From contig ML681981.1 in assembly GCA_007922195.1 (NCBI GenBank), positions 12,997,403-13,061,402 on the forward strand: a stretch of 64,000 nt of DNA, given 5' to 3'. Made by a program: the position numbers and the translations under genes. Numbering within the stretch: position 1 is the first letter of the stretch; each line of letters opens with the position of its first letter. The notes below the pieces were generated by a model, which was given only the letters and a program-made list of their open reading frames with translations, ran no database searches and was not told where the DNA came from. Below, piece after piece: positions 23,288-33,438 of this stretch. This DNA is from Podocnemis expansa (lineage: Eukaryota > Chordata > Testudines > Podocnemididae).

Positions 23288-24752
23288 TTGATTATTTTTC
23301 TTGTTTTCTTCTGTGTGACTGACAGTGGGGATAATTTATTTTTTTATTTTTTTATTTTTTTTTGCTTGTGGTATTTTCAGAAACAGAGAAGCCACTTTCC
23401 TACCAGTAGGTTGAAACATACTAAAATGTTAAATCTTAAATGCTTACTGTAGCTGAACTTCTTGGGCTTGGGCAAGGGAAACAATCACAGAGCAACTCAA
23501 AATTTGCAGTTCTTAAGTAGTGGCAGTTTTCTTAATACCAGTCTGCTTAGAAGAACAGCTGTTAGATATCGTGAAGTCAAGATTTTGGTTTAAGGAGGAG
23601 GCAACTTTCATTGTGTGTCTATGTTTTGTTATGATCACAGTGTGCACCTGTCTGGGCTAAGTTTGTTTTGTAATCATTTGAAGCTTACCATTGTAGGAAT
23701 ATAGAGCATCCTCAGAAAGCTGGCATGTTACAATTACCTTCATACATTTTCTGAGGATTCTTCTTTGTCGTCTTTTTATGTTATATACTGGAGTGAAAGA
23801 AAATCCTGCAGTCCAATGGCAAATCCAGATTTGCTTGGTAGGCAGTTCTTTCTTTCAAGGTTTTTTTTTCTGCACAGAGAGTTAAAACTGAAATCATTAC
23901 AACTGCAGTTATCGAACAGCACGATCCTATAAAAAAATCCCAAAAGAGCTAGCAAAGGAGCGAACATTTTTAAACATTGTAGAAGATAAACATCCATTCT
24001 GTTTCTTTAAAATTAAATGTAACCTTTGATGATTTTAGGAAGATTGCTGACACTATGATCCCTCTGCTCTAAAACAGTCATAATGTATTAATAAAATAAG
24101 AACTGTAAATAAAGGAAACTGAGTATTCCTGGTTGTATTTTTGATGCTCTTCTTTATATAGTGTGAAAGTATTTGAATGATAAAATGCATTGTATAAATG
24201 AAAATAATATTCTCATATTTGGAAAAAATCTATCTCAAGCATGGGAGAGAAAAAAATGCACATTTGATATAATCTTTTACTCTCTGAAGGTGGTAGGTTG
24301 TTCTCTAGAATACATGCTGTTGGTGAGACTGATTATTGTTAAGGTTCCCTGAGTTTTCCCCTTAACATTCCTGACACTTGCCTCTGTTTTCAGTTACTTA
24401 CAATTTTGTTAGACCTTAAATCTTTGGGCTGAAATCTTCCATGCTGGTTATCTGCTTCCTGCTGAATTATTTTGAAGGGTGGGTATGAGGTTTCAGGTAC
24501 AGTGGTCCAGCCATTTCTGGGAATGGGGTTATGGGAAATTATATTGTTTTGCCAATGTTAAAAGAGTCTCTTTTCCTTCACAAACTTGAATGTCTCCATA
24601 TTATGGCCCAGGGACTTGAAACTGATGGCTTTTGTGTCAAGGATGTGTTGCTTTCCCTGTGAAACTGCCCAAATTTAAGCAGGTAGTTTTTTTTGTTTCT
24701 TTGTTCATTTTTTGTTTGTTTGTTTGAACATCTTTGAATTTTAATTTAATCT
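23288..24752. other. unassigned AT-rich DNA between the two direct repeats
   Basis: No coding region or known repeat. T-rich tracts at 23,335-23,365 and 24,686-24,725. Confidence 0.4.
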
Positions 24753-24918
24753 TACTAAATGAGATCAAGTAACACTTGAGACTGCTAACTTCAGTGAACC
24801 TATTTGGATCAAGTAAAGATTCTACATTTTGACCTGTCAGGCAAAATATACGATACAATAATGTCAGTAAACACACTTTGTCACTCCTTTAGTGCCATTA
24901 TTAGCAACTTCTCACATG
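24753..24918 (+). repeat. diverged direct repeat, copy 2
   Basis: Partner of 23,125-23,287. It begins ACTAAATGAGATCAAGTAAC and ends near CAACTTCTCACATG, where copy 1 has CAGCTTCTCACATG. There is no further similarity immediately outside. Confidence 0.6.
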
Positions 24919-25650
24919 CCACTCACTTACAACTTGGCATCTAAATTCCACAAAGATTTTCTCTGTAGTGGGCGTGCTTCAGCCTGAGGGTCAGCAGGCC
25001 TTTCCCTGTCATTGCTGCTTTGTTGCTGTGTGCCAGGTTGGGGTAGGCAGTGGAGCTTGAGGGCAGGGGTTCAGGCAGCATGGAGGAGGAAGCTGTCTGA
25101 TTGGAAAGCAGAGAGAACAAAAACTAGATCTGGAGGGGGTGGGAGGGAAAGGAGTAGATTGGGATGAGGAACCAAGGGGAGGGGGGGATTAGAGGGGAAC
25201 TGGAGACTGGCCAGGGCAGGTAGAGGGATACTGGGAGCTCCAGTGAGAGAAATCTGGAAATGGCTGGGCAAGGAGCCTTGCAATGGGAGCCAGTGGGGAC
25301 TGGGATTGTAATGGAATGCTAAACTGTTCAACCACTAGGTGGTATTGTTTCTAAAATGCTTTATTTGGGCTCATTTGAGCTGTACTGTACTTGGAAACAG
25401 AACAGAAACTGCAGCAACAGCAACAAAAGTTTCAGGAGCTCAACATGCCACTCTTAGTACCCTAGAGAACTTGACCTTTGACAAACCTTCACAGTGAACA
25501 AATCGGAAACAGCATTTTTCTAAATTGTGCATTGCTGCTAAGCTGCACAAAGAAACTGGCGATCTACAGGTATCTTCTTTAATGCATGTGTTCAGGAAAT
25601 AGGCAGAGAATATCTTTTAATGTTTTGAGTTTACTGAAGACAGTCACAAA
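24919..25650. other. unassigned DNA
   Basis: Includes a G-rich stretch at 25,040-25,310. No domain in the frames there. Confidence 0.4.
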
Positions 25651-26046
25651 GGCTATGTCTACACGTGAAATTTTAGTTTGGACTTGCTAGTCCGAACTAA
25701 AGAAGTCCAAGGTTAGTTCAAACTAACTTTGGGCTAGTTCGAACTAACTTCAGGCTAGTTCAAACTAACCCAGACTAACTAGCTGTGTGTTCTAGTTCAA
25801 ACTAACATTTTAGTTCAAACTAGAATGCACAGTTTGAACTAATGGCTTAATTTGAAGTTTTTAAGTTTGAACTAACCCTTAGTTCGGGTCTTATCTGTGC
25901 TTAGTTCGAGCTAACCCTTGGTACTAACTAGTTCAGACAAAGCTTTCCCTAGTCCAAACTAAGAAATTCTTACTTTGGACTAGGCAAAACCTAGTGTAGC
26001 CAAGGGCTAAATTAGTCTGGACTAATTTGACTGTGTAGACATAGCC
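25651..26046 (+). mobile_element. MITE with GGCTATGTCTACAC ends and TAGTTCGAACTA arms
   Basis: The left end is GGCTATGTCTACACG and the right end, as reverse complement, is GGCTATGTCTACACAG. The whole 396-bp body is built from variants of the palindrome TAGTTCGAACTAAC repeated in both directions. It belongs to the same end family as 10,884-11,397, but its arm motif differs and the shared GC-richer core is absent. Flanks read AAA and AAC, so the target duplication is not clear. Confidence 0.7.
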
Positions 26047-28285
26047 AACTACGGAAAGATTCTGGTTATGTTTGACACATGCTTCGTACCTCAGAGAAAT
26101 GTGGTTTATGGAACAGCATATTTTAGCCAGAAAAGTCTTGAATGAGGGACAAATGGTGAAAGTGTAATACTTGGTGTTATATCATAATCATAAAACCTTT
26201 GAGGCAAGGAGAGAGAACTCCCAGGGTAAGAGGGAAAAATTCTAGTCTACATGCGTAAGATATGGAAAAAGTCATATCTCAAAAGATGATGGATGTCCAA
26301 CCGGAGGCACATGGTATAATACATGCATAAAATATAGACATTTTGCTGCAGTTTGCTGCACCAAAGAAGTGAGGGTGTTGATGCATGTTATAGTTAATGG
26401 TCATTGTTTCTGTGACATATTACTGTATATATGATTACATAGAGCCTGCCTGGACAATGAACAGAATATTTATGGGATGACTATTGATTTTAAAATTGAT
26501 TCTGATTCTGAGGAACGTGACAGGTTGTGTAAGGAGAGTGGGAGGGGGAGAACTTGGGTTGACTAGGCAATCAGATAGGTTGGAAATGCGAGTCAGAGAG
26601 CTAAGCAAGAAGGAGGAACTCAGATGGTTGTGAGGAAACTGAGGGTATATGAGAAGCTGGAGAGACTAGAAATGCCTGGGTAGGTAGATGGGTTGGGAAC
26701 CTAGTGGGGTGGGGAGGCAGAATTGATGACCTGTAGTGCTAAGGGCAGACAATTTGGGACTGACTGGGCAGAGTCTTATTTGCGGAAGTGCTGAACATTC
26801 ACAGCTGTCACTGAAGTTAATAGGAACTGTGTTTGAAAAAATAAAGTGCCATATAATGCTAAGTACTCTGAAAAATCAGGTCCTGGGTATCTGAAATTGT
26901 GCACCCAATATTAGTAAATATGTTTAACCTAATCTTTATGTCTCAGTTTCCTGTCTGTAAAATGGGGCTGATATCTATTCATCTTACATGAGCATTTTGA
27001 AAATTGTTTTTGAAGCAGGGTAGTATTATAGTCATAAACAGCACATGAAAGTCCATGAGGAAATTAATAATTGTATATTTAGAGTAGGGTTTAAATGGTG
27101 TTTACTGAATAAGCACTAAAGTCACATATTGAACACTGAGGAGAAAAGAAAACATTGAATAACAGTATTTTAGTTGAATACCACCCCTTTTGTGCACTGA
27201 GAGAGGCAAGGTCTTGTGGACAAAGCAGTATAGGAATTGTAATTAAAGACTGTATCATACTGCATGCTCATAATGTATAAGCACAAGCCATTTTAATTCT
27301 GATAAGTCCTAACTTTTAAATGTTTTACTTCATTTTTTTAAACTCTCTCTCTGTGTGCGTGAGAGAGAGAGAGAGAGAGAATGAGAATGAGTGTGTACCA
27401 TCAAATGATGCATTTATTTGATTTGTCCAGTGTATGAATGTATCAAAATAGAACAGATAATGTTGTTCTTATGCAATTGCACTAAAATCTTGAAATTTTA
27501 AAACAGAAAGAAATCAATTATACATGCTGAGCTCTTCCTATTCTAATCCTGGGCCAATGCTGAGCAGAGGCAATTAATAGCCATATTTGGGGTGTTGTTA
27601 ATATGTTGGCAAATATAAAGAGGATTAGGATGAAACTTTCAAATTTATTTCCATTTGTGATGGGCAGAATTTCAAAGCCAAGTCTGCACTCAGACTTTTT
27701 TTGAAATTCATGTAACATCTTTTCTGTTGAAGATTTTTTGAATCATTCACATTTTTTGTGAACCATCTATTCTAGTAGAAATTTCCTTTCCAAGTTTTCA
27801 TTGTTTTAGAAGTGCAATCTGAAGTCATAAATAACAGAAGAATGTAGGACCAATCTGTAACAATTTGTGATTATTATATAAGATCTGGTTATTGAGATTA
27901 TTACTGTAAAGATATTGAAAAGCTTACTTTATGCATATGTTGAGTTTGTTCAATAGCAGGGCTATTAAGGATCTAGCAGGTTGGCAATAAAATGTTTCTA
28001 GTTGAGTAGCTTCACAGTAAACATAGTGGAAGCAATTAAGAAACAGAGCTGTGTTATTAAGCTGTAAAGATGCTACTTCTTTGGTTCCAGTCCAAAGTTA
28101 CACAGCCTTTTTTTGCCAAGGGTGGGAACAGATAGTTCAAAAGGACTTGAAATGATTAAAAAGTGACTGACTTGAGGGGCTGTGGGAGAGGGCAGTTGTC
28201 AAGTTGCTATTCACAAGGGACAGGCTGACACAGAGGTAGCAGTAGGTCCTGTGGTGGGAATCTGAAGCAGATGGGTCTTTGTAAG
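26047..28285. other. unassigned DNA with a (GA)n tract
   Basis: A (GA)n microsatellite lies at about 27,359-27,382. The stretch 26,780-26,920 may be a very old MITE. Nothing coding. Confidence 0.4.
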
Positions 28286-28466
28286 CAGAGCTATGCATGG
28301 ATATAAAATTTCTATCCACATCTGATCCACAATATGCAAAAATAACCCGTGGATATAACATGGATATTTGCAGGGCTCTAGATATAAAATTTGGATCTGC
28401 ATCCATCTGGGAGCTGCAAAAATGATCTGCAGACCTAAAGTGGCTATCAACACATTTGCTGAGCTC
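28286..28466 (+). mobile_element. short hAT-type MITE
   Basis: An exact 8-bp repeat, TTTGTAAG, lies at 28,278-28,285 and 28,467-28,474. It brackets a 181-bp body with inverted ends CAGAGCTATGCA and (reverse complement) GAGCTCAGCAAA. The interior repeats GGATATAAAATTT-like text. The ends are imperfect, so the exact termini could move by a base. The 124- and 100-codon minus frames here are chance. Confidence 0.6.
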
Positions 28467-29825
28467 TTTGTAAGCTTTTGGGGGATTGTATGGCTTAGGT
28501 GAGAGGGACACATATAGAGACTGGTCTATTACCTTAAAGCTTTTTCTTTTTTGCTTTGGTGTGTTCTACTGTTAAGATTAAATAGTACTGTCTTTTCAGA
28601 AGATTATCTGTTCTTTTAATTAACTATTCAATCACAGGACCTGAAGGGTGCTGATATTTAATTGGATTCATTTAAAAAGATCAGGAGGTGGTCAATGGTG
28701 CACCTAGTTCTGCACCTGGATGCTTTCTTGGGGAATCGCAGAATTTGTAAGTCACTTTGTTATAACTCTGCCTTAGCAAAAGAGAGGTTTTCTAATGCTA
28801 AATAGAGAGAGCTTCCTGTCAATGCAGTCTATTAGTCAATCAAACGAATTCCTTCATATTCTTTCAGTCCTTTCCTCGTTTACTGTAACACTTAATGCTC
28901 CTCAGTTCCTAAACTCCCTGGAAGAGCATTCCTCTGTAGTATCCAGACCCTATCACTAGACACTAACAGAACTAACCAAGTTCAATGTACATACCAGCCT
29001 GTTGGATCAACTGAGGATGCATGACTTACTTTAATATACCAGAAATGAGATGAATTTATAATAAAACACAGAGATTTACGTGAAGTAAACAATGATAATA
29101 CAAACAGAAGATCACTGCAACCTTCCCCTCTCCCCCATACCCCAAGTATAATAAACTTTCTAGTGATTAAAACTTAATTAGGCTACAGTCCTTGTCTGAA
29201 GCAGTCTTCTTGCCTAAAGTTTCCTCTCAACATCACGAGGTCCCTAGGGCCAAGCTCTAACTTGCATAAAATATTTCCTTTGTGATGGATAATCAAAGAG
29301 TTCTTTCCCCTTCTTAGTATAGTCTGGAAAACCACTGAAATGTATTATTTTGGCATGTACCTGCAGATAAAATTCTTCTCCCCCACTGGTATGCATATGC
29401 CATGCTGTCCATGATCTTCTCTATGATCTTTCTTTTCATCCTTCTGTTAACTTGCTGATCCTGCTAAGCTCCTGTGCAAATGAACAGCTCATTATCTCTG
29501 GTGACACTGCACTCAATTTAAATCAGAGACACCAATAATTACCTTCCCTCCAGTCTGGAAGAAAACCTGTTTCTCCTTGGGTTTGGTTACAGTCTTTAAA
29601 GCATAATATCAGTAAGTATCCATAATTCCTTATATAGTGGTAATACGTGAATTTCTCAATTATATTAATGACCATTGTTTTCACTATGCAGTATAGTCAT
29701 AGTTGTGTGAGTCCTGGGATATTGAAGAGACAAAGTGGATTAGGTAATATCTTTTACTGGACCAAGTTCTGTTGGTGAGAGAGACATGCTTTCCAGGCAC
29801 ACACAGCTCTTCTTCAAGTCTTTCA
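28467..29825. other. unassigned AT-rich DNA
   Basis: No coding region or repeat recognised. Confidence 0.45.
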
Positions 29826-30015
29826 GGCTATGTCTGCACTTCCCAAACTTAGCTCAAATTTGTTAATTCGAACTAAGAAGTTCGAATTTAGTGCAAACTA
29901 CATTCAAACTGATTAAGTTGAATTAGCAACATGGACTAAGTTGAATTACAGGTAATTCAACTTAACCCACTTCGTAAATTTGAACTGTCTTTGTTTGAAC
30001 TCATGAAGTAGACAG
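29826..30015 (+). mobile_element. partial MITE, GGCTATGTCT end family
   Basis: The left end GGCTATGTCTGCACTTCCC is followed by arms with TTAATTCGAACTAAG and GTTGAATTA motifs. The right end is degraded (GAAGTAGACAG near 30,010). Confidence 0.55.
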
Positions 30016-30394
30016 TTGTTTAGTAGTTAGAAAAGAGATAAGAAGTTAGATGATCCAGATTCTATGCTAGATTGCCATTTACTATTTCTGATTTTGAGAG
30101 TATTTTTTAACATTTATGTGCTTCACTTTTTCCACTTTAGCAAAATAGAGATATGTACTGGCTTTTGGAGCCAGTTTCTCCTCTCCCCCAACCCACTTTG
30201 CAACTAAACACAACCAACAGGCAGTAAGAGAAATAACTGGCAAATATGAGAAATGATAGATGAAAGATATTAAAAATGCTAGTGGCAGATGTTTTCCACA
30301 AGGACTTCACAGTTTCCAGTGGGTCCCTGTGAGGTGCAGAAAACTTGGCTGAGCTTCAGTCTTTCTGTGAATTCTTCTTTGATGACTCTCTGGA

Positions 30395-30472
30395 CTTGGA
30401 GTTGTGTGGCACTTTAAGACTAACATTTATTTTTTGCATGAGTTTTTGTGGGAGAAGATCCCATTGTGTCTT
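30395..30472 (-). repeat. Penelope-type 3' end fragment
   Basis: GTGTGGCACTTTAAGACTAA followed by GCATGAGTTTTTGTGGGAG on the plus strand is the minus-orientation tail motif. Confidence 0.5.
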
Positions 30473-30624
30473 GTCTTCTTAATGGTAACTGCAGGGCAGT
30501 AAAGCTCATGGTTATTTTTTTGTATGAAGGAATTTTTCATTCTATTCCTTCAAAGAGGAGAAGTTATTCAGGATAGTTCTGGATCATAGTGGTGAAAGTT
30601 GCAGGATACTGGAGTTTAAAAAGG

Positions 30625-30670
30625 CTTTTCTTTTCTTTTCTTTTCTTTTCTTTTCTTTTCTTTTCTTTTC
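30625..30670. repeat. (TTTTC)n microsatellite
   Basis: About nine perfect units of TTTTC. Confidence 0.95.
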
Positions 30671-30993
30671 TAGTGGTACAGGTCCAGGTTCTAGAGAGTC
30701 TATTGGCCTAAGGCCTTTAGTCAGGCAGGCTTTGTGAAGCCTATATAAGAAAACTTTTGACACTAGAGTTCCACTTATGTGGTCTTCTCTCCTCTAAGAG
30801 GATTGTCTCTAAGTCTGGTCAAGATGATCCCACAGCAGGAGAGCATATATTTTTGTTAATATGGTTCGCTGATCCATGGAGGCAGATAGACTGAGCTGCT
30901 GGTGGTTCCATTTGGGGCAAGTAGTTCCTGACCTCAGAGGTCTTCTAGTAAATCTGCCCAAGCTGTAAGATCTATTTGATGGAGTTGTGCAAA

Positions 30994-31192
30994 TTCTTCG
31001 ACGAGCAGTGCTCCCGACTGCTCCACTCTGGGGTTATAGCCGCGGTACCGCGCTCTGCATCGGATTTTCTTTGCATAGCAGTGGCTCCGTTGGTGGAGAG
31101 AGAGAGATGCTGAGGCTGTGTCCGTTGGTGTTCCCGCCAATGATGACGTCAGCAGCTCGCTCTCCCCAACCGTCACCTCAGTTCCTTTCTAC
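30994..31192 (+). repeat. left inverted terminal repeat of the DIRS element
   Basis: It pairs with 36,626-36,826 in reverse. The inner part, from CTCCACTCTGG to CCTTTCTAC, is nearly identical; I counted two substitutions (ATCGGATT against ATCAGATT, CTGTGTCC against CTGCGTCC). The outer 25 bases (TTCTTCGACGAGCAGTGCTC) are similar but not identical to the right side. Confidence 0.9.
31144..31151 (+). promoter_or_regulatory. CRE-like site in the left DIRS terminal repeat
   Basis: The palindrome TGACGTCA is the consensus cAMP-response element. Because it lies in the terminal repeat it is present again at 36,667-36,674. It sits about 200 bases before the gag start and would suit an internal promoter. 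Function is inferred. Confidence 0.4.
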
Positions 31193-31354
31193 CGCTCTCC
31201 TGCTCCGCACGGAGTAAGCGGTGGCTCCTCACTGTGAGACAACAGAAAGGAAACATATCTGAGCCAAACTCCATTCAAAAACAACGTTCAAAAAGCAAAC
31301 TAACCAACAAAAAAAAAACAAAACAAAACAAAAAAAAAACCGCCGCAGTCAGCG

Positions 31355-31882
31355 ATGCCACAAGCGGCTGGCTTTAAACGCTGTACTGCCTGCAATGAAC
31401 CCATGCCAGCCTCCGACGGCCATGACAACTGTATCCTCTGTCTGGGCGAGGGACACTTGTCCCACAAATGCCCCCAGTGTAAAAACCTGACCTCCCGAGC
31501 TAGAAAGGACAGGGAGAGAAAGTTAAAACTTTTACTTCTGGAGGGCTCCCTCCGTCCCTCCTCCGACCCCGGCGCTTCCTCTCAGGGCTCTGAAGGAGCG
31601 CACAAACGGCACTCAAATCTGTCATCCCCAGTACCTTTAAAAAAATCCAAAAGGACTGGGCACATGAGAGAACCCTCGCAGCAGGAACCCATAAATCGGG
31701 TGAACCCTGCGAGGGCGGCTGAACCGGCAAGCGCAGGTGTCCCCGCGCCGGCAGCGGATCCGCACCAAATGCCGGCACCTAGCCCAGTGCCGCCGCCGCC
31801 GCCTACAGCGGAGCCTCCATCTCCCTCGGCACCGCTCCTGGGGCAGACCTTTGCCTCCCCTCAGCCACAGGGTGCCCTTTGA
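31355..31882 (+). CDS. DIRS gag-like protein, N-terminal frame with zinc-binding motif
   Basis: 175 codons starting at the first ATG after an A-rich leader (about 31,305-31,340). Residues 8-50 hold a Cys/His cluster: CTAC, then HDNCILCLGEGH, then CPQC. This pattern is typical of vertebrate DIRS gag proteins and probably binds nucleic acid. A basic stretch follows (RARKDRERKLK), then a Ser/Pro-rich tail. The frame ends at TGA 31,880-31,882, which overlaps the next ATG as TGATG. The next frame continues the Pro-rich character. Either the two frames are coupled by termination-reinitiation or one ancestral gag has a frameshift. The product would assemble the particle in which reverse transcription takes place. 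Confidence 0.7.
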   Translation: MPQAAGFKRCTACNEPMPASDGHDNCILCLGEGHLSHKCPQCKNLTSRARKDRERKLKLLLLEGSLRPSSDPGASSQGSEGAHKRHSNLSSPVPLKKSKRTGHMREPSQQEPINRVNPARAAEPASAGVPAPAADPHQMPAPSPVPPPPPTAEPPSPSAPLLGQTFASPQPQGAL

Positions 31883-33438
31883 TGCTCAGGCTGCCCCAGG
31901 CACCGCAACAGGCAGCCTTTACACTGCCTCCTCCGGCACCACTTCTCTCATTTAACCCGGTGCCTCAACAACTGCCCGCCCAATTGACAGCCCCGCAGCC
32001 CGGTCTAGCCACGGCACCGGCCACATCACTGATGCTGGCACCGCGGCATACAGTGCCTCCTCATCCCGCGCATAAGAAACAGCCGCGGAAGACAAAACAC
32101 ACTGTCAGAGAACAGGAGCTTCTGGTTCACACTGCTCCACCATCACCATTATTTCAAACTGATTCTTCAACCAGTAACTCATCCAGAATGTCTAGCCCTG
32201 CGACCCCGTCTTCAGCATCCTCAGTCTCTTCACCGGCTTCACCTATTAGCCATCAACCCATAACGGTCCAACCTCATACCAACATGGTATATCCTTATCC
32301 CTACGCGCCATGGATGCCTTTTCCACAGGCGCCAGGCATCACGTATCCCATCTGGCCGTATCAACAGTTCCAGTACCCTACAAATCTCGACCCAACACAT
32401 CACCTTCCGCAACCGGGTCCAATCCAGTCTAACACACCAGCAACCACCACTACTGAACCGGCTGCCTCACAGCTGCCAGCGGATTACCTGAAGCAGTTTA
32501 GAGATCTTTTTCAACGGGCTGCGGTCGCGATGAATATTCCACTTAACGACAGCCCTACACCACAACATAAACTATACAAGATTCTTCAGGCATCTGTCCC
32601 TAACAAATTGGCACTACCCATGGACGAAGGCATAATCCAGCCTGCAATGGAAATATGGCAAACTCCGGCTTCCATCCTTCCTTCTAATAAGAAATCTGAT
32701 AAGAAGTACTTCATTGCCCCCAAGGGAAATGAATTCCTTTTCAATCATCCTCAACTGAATTCCCTAGTAATTGAGGCAGCAAACCAGAGAACTCGACAAC
32801 CTTATCACAAAACTACTTCCACTAAAGAGGATAGGAAGCTGGATTCTCTCGGTCGCAAGGCTTACACATCGGCTGCACTTCAACTAAGAATATCAAACTA
32901 CACAGCGCTGCTCTCTAGCTACGACCACGAGCTCTATTCTAAACTATCTGAGCTCAAGGACTTCATTACACAGGACAAACAAGATCAGTTCGATCTACTA
33001 CTCACCGAGGGCAGACTGGTAGCCAAGACGGCACTCCAGGCCTCTCTTGACTCTGCCGACGTTGCCGCACGAACTCTTGCCACGGCAGTAGTCATGCGCC
33101 GCGCCTCTTGGCTCCAGGCTGCAGACCTGCCTAAACAAATGCAACGTACAATTGAAGACCTCCCATTTGACAAGGATCACTTATTTGCCAAAACTACTAA
33201 TGATGTAATGCATGACCTCAAGGACTCTCGTGCAACACTCCGAACACTGGGGATTTTTCCCACAGTCTCTCGTCGTAAACCATACAGGAGTCAACCCATT
33301 ACGACCAAATATCCACACACCCAGTATAACCGCAGAGTGGATAATTACAAAAATAAACCAAGGCAACCGCGTCGCAATAGGCCGCCTTTCCAGACAAATC
33401 GCAACCCGCAATCTGCGGATACAAAACATCAATTTTGA
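31882..33438 (+). CDS. DIRS gag-like protein, main frame
   Basis: 518 codons from ATG 31,882. The N-terminal 180 residues are Pro/Ser/Thr-rich and probably disordered. From about residue 195 (LPADYLKQFRDLFQRAA) to about 470 the sequence is helical and charged. It includes ANQRTRQPYH, LDSLGRKAYTSAALQLRISN, GRLVAKTALQASLDSADVAA, TIEDLPFDKDHLF and DLKDSRATLRTLGIF. These blocks also appear in decayed form at 5.45-7.4 kb, which supports their being a conserved gag core. The C-terminus is basic (KPRQPRRNRPPFQTNRN), as in nucleic-acid-binding tails. The frame overlaps the start of the RT region in another frame. Confidence 0.75.
   Translation: MLRLPQAPQQAAFTLPPPAPLLSFNPVPQQLPAQLTAPQPGLATAPATSLMLAPRHTVPPHPAHKKQPRKTKHTVREQELLVHTAPPSPLFQTDSSTSNSSRMSSPATPSSASSVSSPASPISHQPITVQPHTNMVYPYPYAPWMPFPQAPGITYPIWPYQQFQYPTNLDPTHHLPQPGPIQSNTPATTTTEPAASQLPADYLKQFRDLFQRAAVAMNIPLNDSPTPQHKLYKILQASVPNKLALPMDEGIIQPAMEIWQTPASILPSNKKSDKKYFIAPKGNEFLFNHPQLNSLVIEAANQRTRQPYHKTTSTKEDRKLDSLGRKAYTSAALQLRISNYTALLSSYDHELYSKLSELKDFITQDKQDQFDLLLTEGRLVAKTALQASLDSADVAARTLATAVVMRRASWLQAADLPKQMQRTIEDLPFDKDHLFAKTTNDVMHDLKDSRATLRTLGIFPTVSRRKPYRSQPITTKYPHTQYNRRVDNYKNKPRQPRRNRPPFQTNRNPQSADTKHQF

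Noticed and set aside
25651..26046. CRISPR-like array from the regularly repeated motif
   Set aside because: Repeats are palindromic, variable, in both directions and without unique spacers, in a eukaryotic context.
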